Source: Neoarius graeffei (Eukaryota; Chordata; Actinopteri; Siluriformes; Ariidae). Taken from it: a DNA stretch of 64,000 nucleotides. The position numbers were made by a program, and so were the translations under genes. Positions 61,217 to 64,000 of the stretch are shown piece by piece (within the stretch, counting starts at the first letter, position 1; each line of letters starts with the position of its first letter). Where the stretch lies: the NCBI RefSeq assembly GCF_027579695.1, contig NC_083570.1, forward strand, positions 5,115,001 to 5,179,000, written 5' to 3'. The notes beneath the pieces are model-generated. The model was not told where the DNA came from and ran no database searches. It saw nothing but the letters and a program-made list of their open reading frames with translations.

Positions 61217-62326
61217 ACTGCCAACCAGGTGAGTAAATTATTTAAAATTTAATATTTAATGTATAATTTGATTGTTTAGACTCCCGCCTGCTTGGTAGTA
61301 ATTTAAAAAAAGAAAAGAGACCCATTTGTTTATAATTCAGGTTGGTAAACCTCGTGTAGAGGCACGGGATGTTTTGGGGAACCTCGTAGCAGCGGCGCGG
61401 GAAGACATTGTCGGCAGGGGGTGCTGTGACGTGACCTGGGACATTTTTTTGAAGGGGGGTCTGGGGGTCCTCCCCCAGAAAATTTTGTATTTCTTTGATG
61501 CAATTTCCTGCATTTTAACCAATCAGGCGTCCGAAATCCTTTTAAGCTTGCAATTGCAATATTTCGTTAAACTGCCTACTACTTATAGGCCTAATCCGTA
61601 AAAACGACGTTTTTTTTTTTTTTTTTGAGTGATGACGGAAGAATCTGAAGCCTGTCTGTCAATGACAATTCTCAGTTAACACGATTATGAAGGACAGGTT
61701 ATTTTAGAAGCAGAAGCGCCCAGCTGTGGTTTAACAGTCGCAGGTTTTACATCTGCTCTAGATAAACTGAAGGAGACGCGGATTCCACCCGATTACAGCC
61801 TTACATACCCAGATCCAGTCAAGCGAGTGTGCATTTCAAATACAGTAGTTAGTCGCACGCACACACACACATGAAACAGAACAACACTCTCGCTGGAACA
61901 ACACAAACACCATGGTTCTCTCAATCAACAGACCGAAATCCATGAACCCACTCATCCTACTACTATGGGTTAGTGACACTAACTTAGTGTTCTATTGCAA
62001 AAATCACTCATAAAAGTGATGCAGCCGTATTTCACACTCTCCATTAAGAAAAGTAAAAGTAAAACATGATGAGCATGGACACACCGTTTTAAACGAACAT
62101 TTTTTAAGACTGTAGTTACATCTGAGTCAACTTCAAAGCACGATGCCAGCAACACCTGCACTTGTTCAAGGCATACCAAATAGGCTCAAGTGAACACGAC
62201 ACAGCGGGCAAAATTAATAACCAAATGGCCTTACCTTAAAACGCTGTCTTGATCATATGACTTCTCGCAATTATTCCACTTAAATCCACACGGTTCTCTT
62301 CTGAGACATAGTAACTATTAAGTATC
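61217..62326. other. No gene seen
   Basis: A donor-like ggtgagtaaatt follows the primer site. There is a T-run at 61610-61626 and a (CA)n run near 61858-61873. The text ggtaaacctcgt at 61344 recurs at 62803. No coding region is convincing. Confidence 0.35.

Positions 62327-62394
<68 letters not shown>
62327..62394. repeat. (TAAC)n microsatellite
   Basis: About 17 perfect tetranucleotide units. Confidence 0.95.
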
Positions 62395-62685
62395 CTTACT
62401 CTTCTCTACAGACGGTCAACTCGTACTCGCTTCCTGTTGTAATTTCGCGCGCTGAAAAGCTGAACGTCAACGTCACGACAAAAAAAATTCTGATGGTCCA
62501 CTAGGCTACATATTAAGTTATAAGTTTTAATTAAATCCTTTTTTAAATAACTAAAATGTAGCCCTCATCATCCTACATCTAAAACATGACATATAAAATC
62601 AGCAGAGCCAAATTAAAACAAATAAATAAACAAATATATTTTCACGTAAGTTTTGTTTTATGTTCATGTCAGTGTTGAGGGTCCA

Positions 62686-62700
62686 CCACCAGGGGGTGCT
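62686..62700 (+). promoter_or_regulatory. CTCF-like site
   Basis: CCACCAGGGGGTGCT differs from the vertebrate CTCF core CCACCAGGGGGCGCT at one position. It lies in a GC-rich patch (62680-62760). Binding is not shown. Confidence 0.45.
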
Positions 62701-64000
62701 GCCGCACCCCCCGCACCCCCGGTTCCCGCGCCGGTGCCTCGTAGACTTTTTAGACTCTTGTTTACGGGACGTGACGGGGCTTGGTAGAGCCACGGGAAGA
62801 CTGGTAAACCTCGTAATTTGTTTACGGGACGGTGAGCCTCGTGAAGTGAAAGAGCTGTCACGGGAAGAGCGCGCTTTTAATCTTTGATTCCTTCGTGCAG
62901 CCACCATGGGGGTAAAAATTGTATTATATTAATTGTATTATATAAATTGTATTATTGTATTAAGGTACCCGGACCCCGAGAAAAAACCCACGGGATTGGA
63001 TGTGGTTTAGCATTCTACACAGATTCTGGACAGTTTGGCCGGCTCAGTTTTGATTTATCCTCATCCAGGTATTTGCAATCTCTGGGAGCTGTGTAATGCA
63101 TCTTTAATTGTTTTAGCATTTATATAAGGCATTACTGGATAACAGTAAATCAGTACTCTGGACATGAACAGTTAGAACTGTGTTCCTGGTGTGCATAAAT
63201 GTCAAACCTTTGGTCAATCAAACCTGTATAACCAACTTCCAAAGTCCTTATTTCCTTTATAAAGTCCTTATAAGATGCAAATTAAAATGATTTACCTAAA
63301 ATTTGAATGATAATTAACAATGATATATCCCAGGTACTTTTTATTCAATAAACTTTAAGAATGAATACAAAGCTTCAGTGTTTGACAAAAAACTACAAAG
63401 TGTAAATGTTATGTGCTCTTTTATCATTGTGGGAATTGATTATAGCTCTAAATAAATATTGAAGTGTTTTTTGTTAAAAAGAATCCGTATAACTTTATTT
63501 GTACGCCCGTATACTATGTTTATTGACTCAAATCCGTATAAAATACGGACATTCTGTATATTGTGCATTTTAATCTCAACGAAAGCTTCACTGAATCGAT
63601 TCTTTAGAACAAACTCGTATGCGTGTGAATCAATTTACTTGATTCACTCTTGATTCTTGACTCAGAAACTACGGAAACCTTATTTGTATTCCTGTTTTCA
63701 AATTGTAAACATAACTTTCATGCTGCATGAAATTAAAGTATGAACTTTCCTCAAACCATTACGTGTGCGTGAACCAGTGGCGGAACAAGTCAGAGCCGGG
63801 CCGGGGGCGGGGCAAATGACCGGGCCCTTTATTAAAGCTTATCATAATATCATTTTAGGCTACAAAATGTCCGCAACTGCGGTGTTTACCAATTTCAACA
63901 CTACCGGGTGCAACTATGTTATTTAGTACATCAAGTCCTTCAAACGAACATGTAACTCAGAAACAAAAAACATTAGGATACTGTACATGGCTCATAATAA
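62701..64000. other. No gene seen; possible hAT end at the right
   Basis: There is a GC-rich patch to about 62880, then AT-rich sequence. At 63775 'cagtggcggaacaag' followed by GC-rich text resembles a hAT-type left end (compare 48266), but the other end is outside the window. Confidence 0.35.

Overview
This window looks like the nuclear genome of a teleost fish. The evidence is a finTRIM-type RING/B-box/coiled-coil/PRY-SPRY gene, a fish-type Tc1 transposon, tRNA-derived SINEs, several hAT families, an L1-clade reverse-transcriptase relic, Penelope-like sequence and spliceosomal introns with canonical GT/AG borders. The exact species cannot be read from the sequence. Nothing bacterial or plasmid-like is present.

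Layout. Positions 1-23316 are one satellite array that runs off the left edge. Its dimeric higher-order repeat is about 2.27 kb: two related monomers whose anchors lie exactly 1077 bp apart, joined through a TTA microsatellite that carries a G/C-rich hairpin module. The array ends inside a truncated hAT copy (23317-23959). From 24 to 30 kb there is a LINE-like 5' region, an apparently intact Tc1 element (25321-26915), and a hAT element (27536-29891) that contains a 357-bp double hairpin with a shared loop and a nested element carrying the start of a RecQ-like helicase. Positions 30261-33957 are a 38/40-bp minisatellite holding two SINEs, the second split by a PIF/Harbinger-like element.

From 34 to 45 kb a transposase-like multi-copy gene (exon 33989-34108, body from 36728) is broken by a complete hAT element (37931-42433). 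That element still carries an open 740-codon, eight-exon ZNF862-like transposase gene. It is followed by a SAMD3-like gene with at least three frameshifts (42975-45179) and an L1-type relic (46195-47125).

From 47403 to about 59540, on the minus strand, lies a six-exon finTRIM-like gene with an open 561-codon reading frame. Its two long introns are filled with nested transposons: hAT in SINE in hAT in a larger TIR candidate in intron 1, and hAT with a second hAT plus a Penelope-like insertion with three hammerhead-like motifs in the last intron. The last 5 kb hold an LTR end with a tRNA-Leu-type primer site, a TAAC microsatellite, a CTCF-like site and unremarkable sequence.

Only three reading frames look functional: the Tc1 transposase, the hAT transposase and the TRIM protein. 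The many 60-110-codon ORFs in the first 23 kb are chance frames copied with the satellite. Family names come from recognising motifs by eye; no database search was possible.
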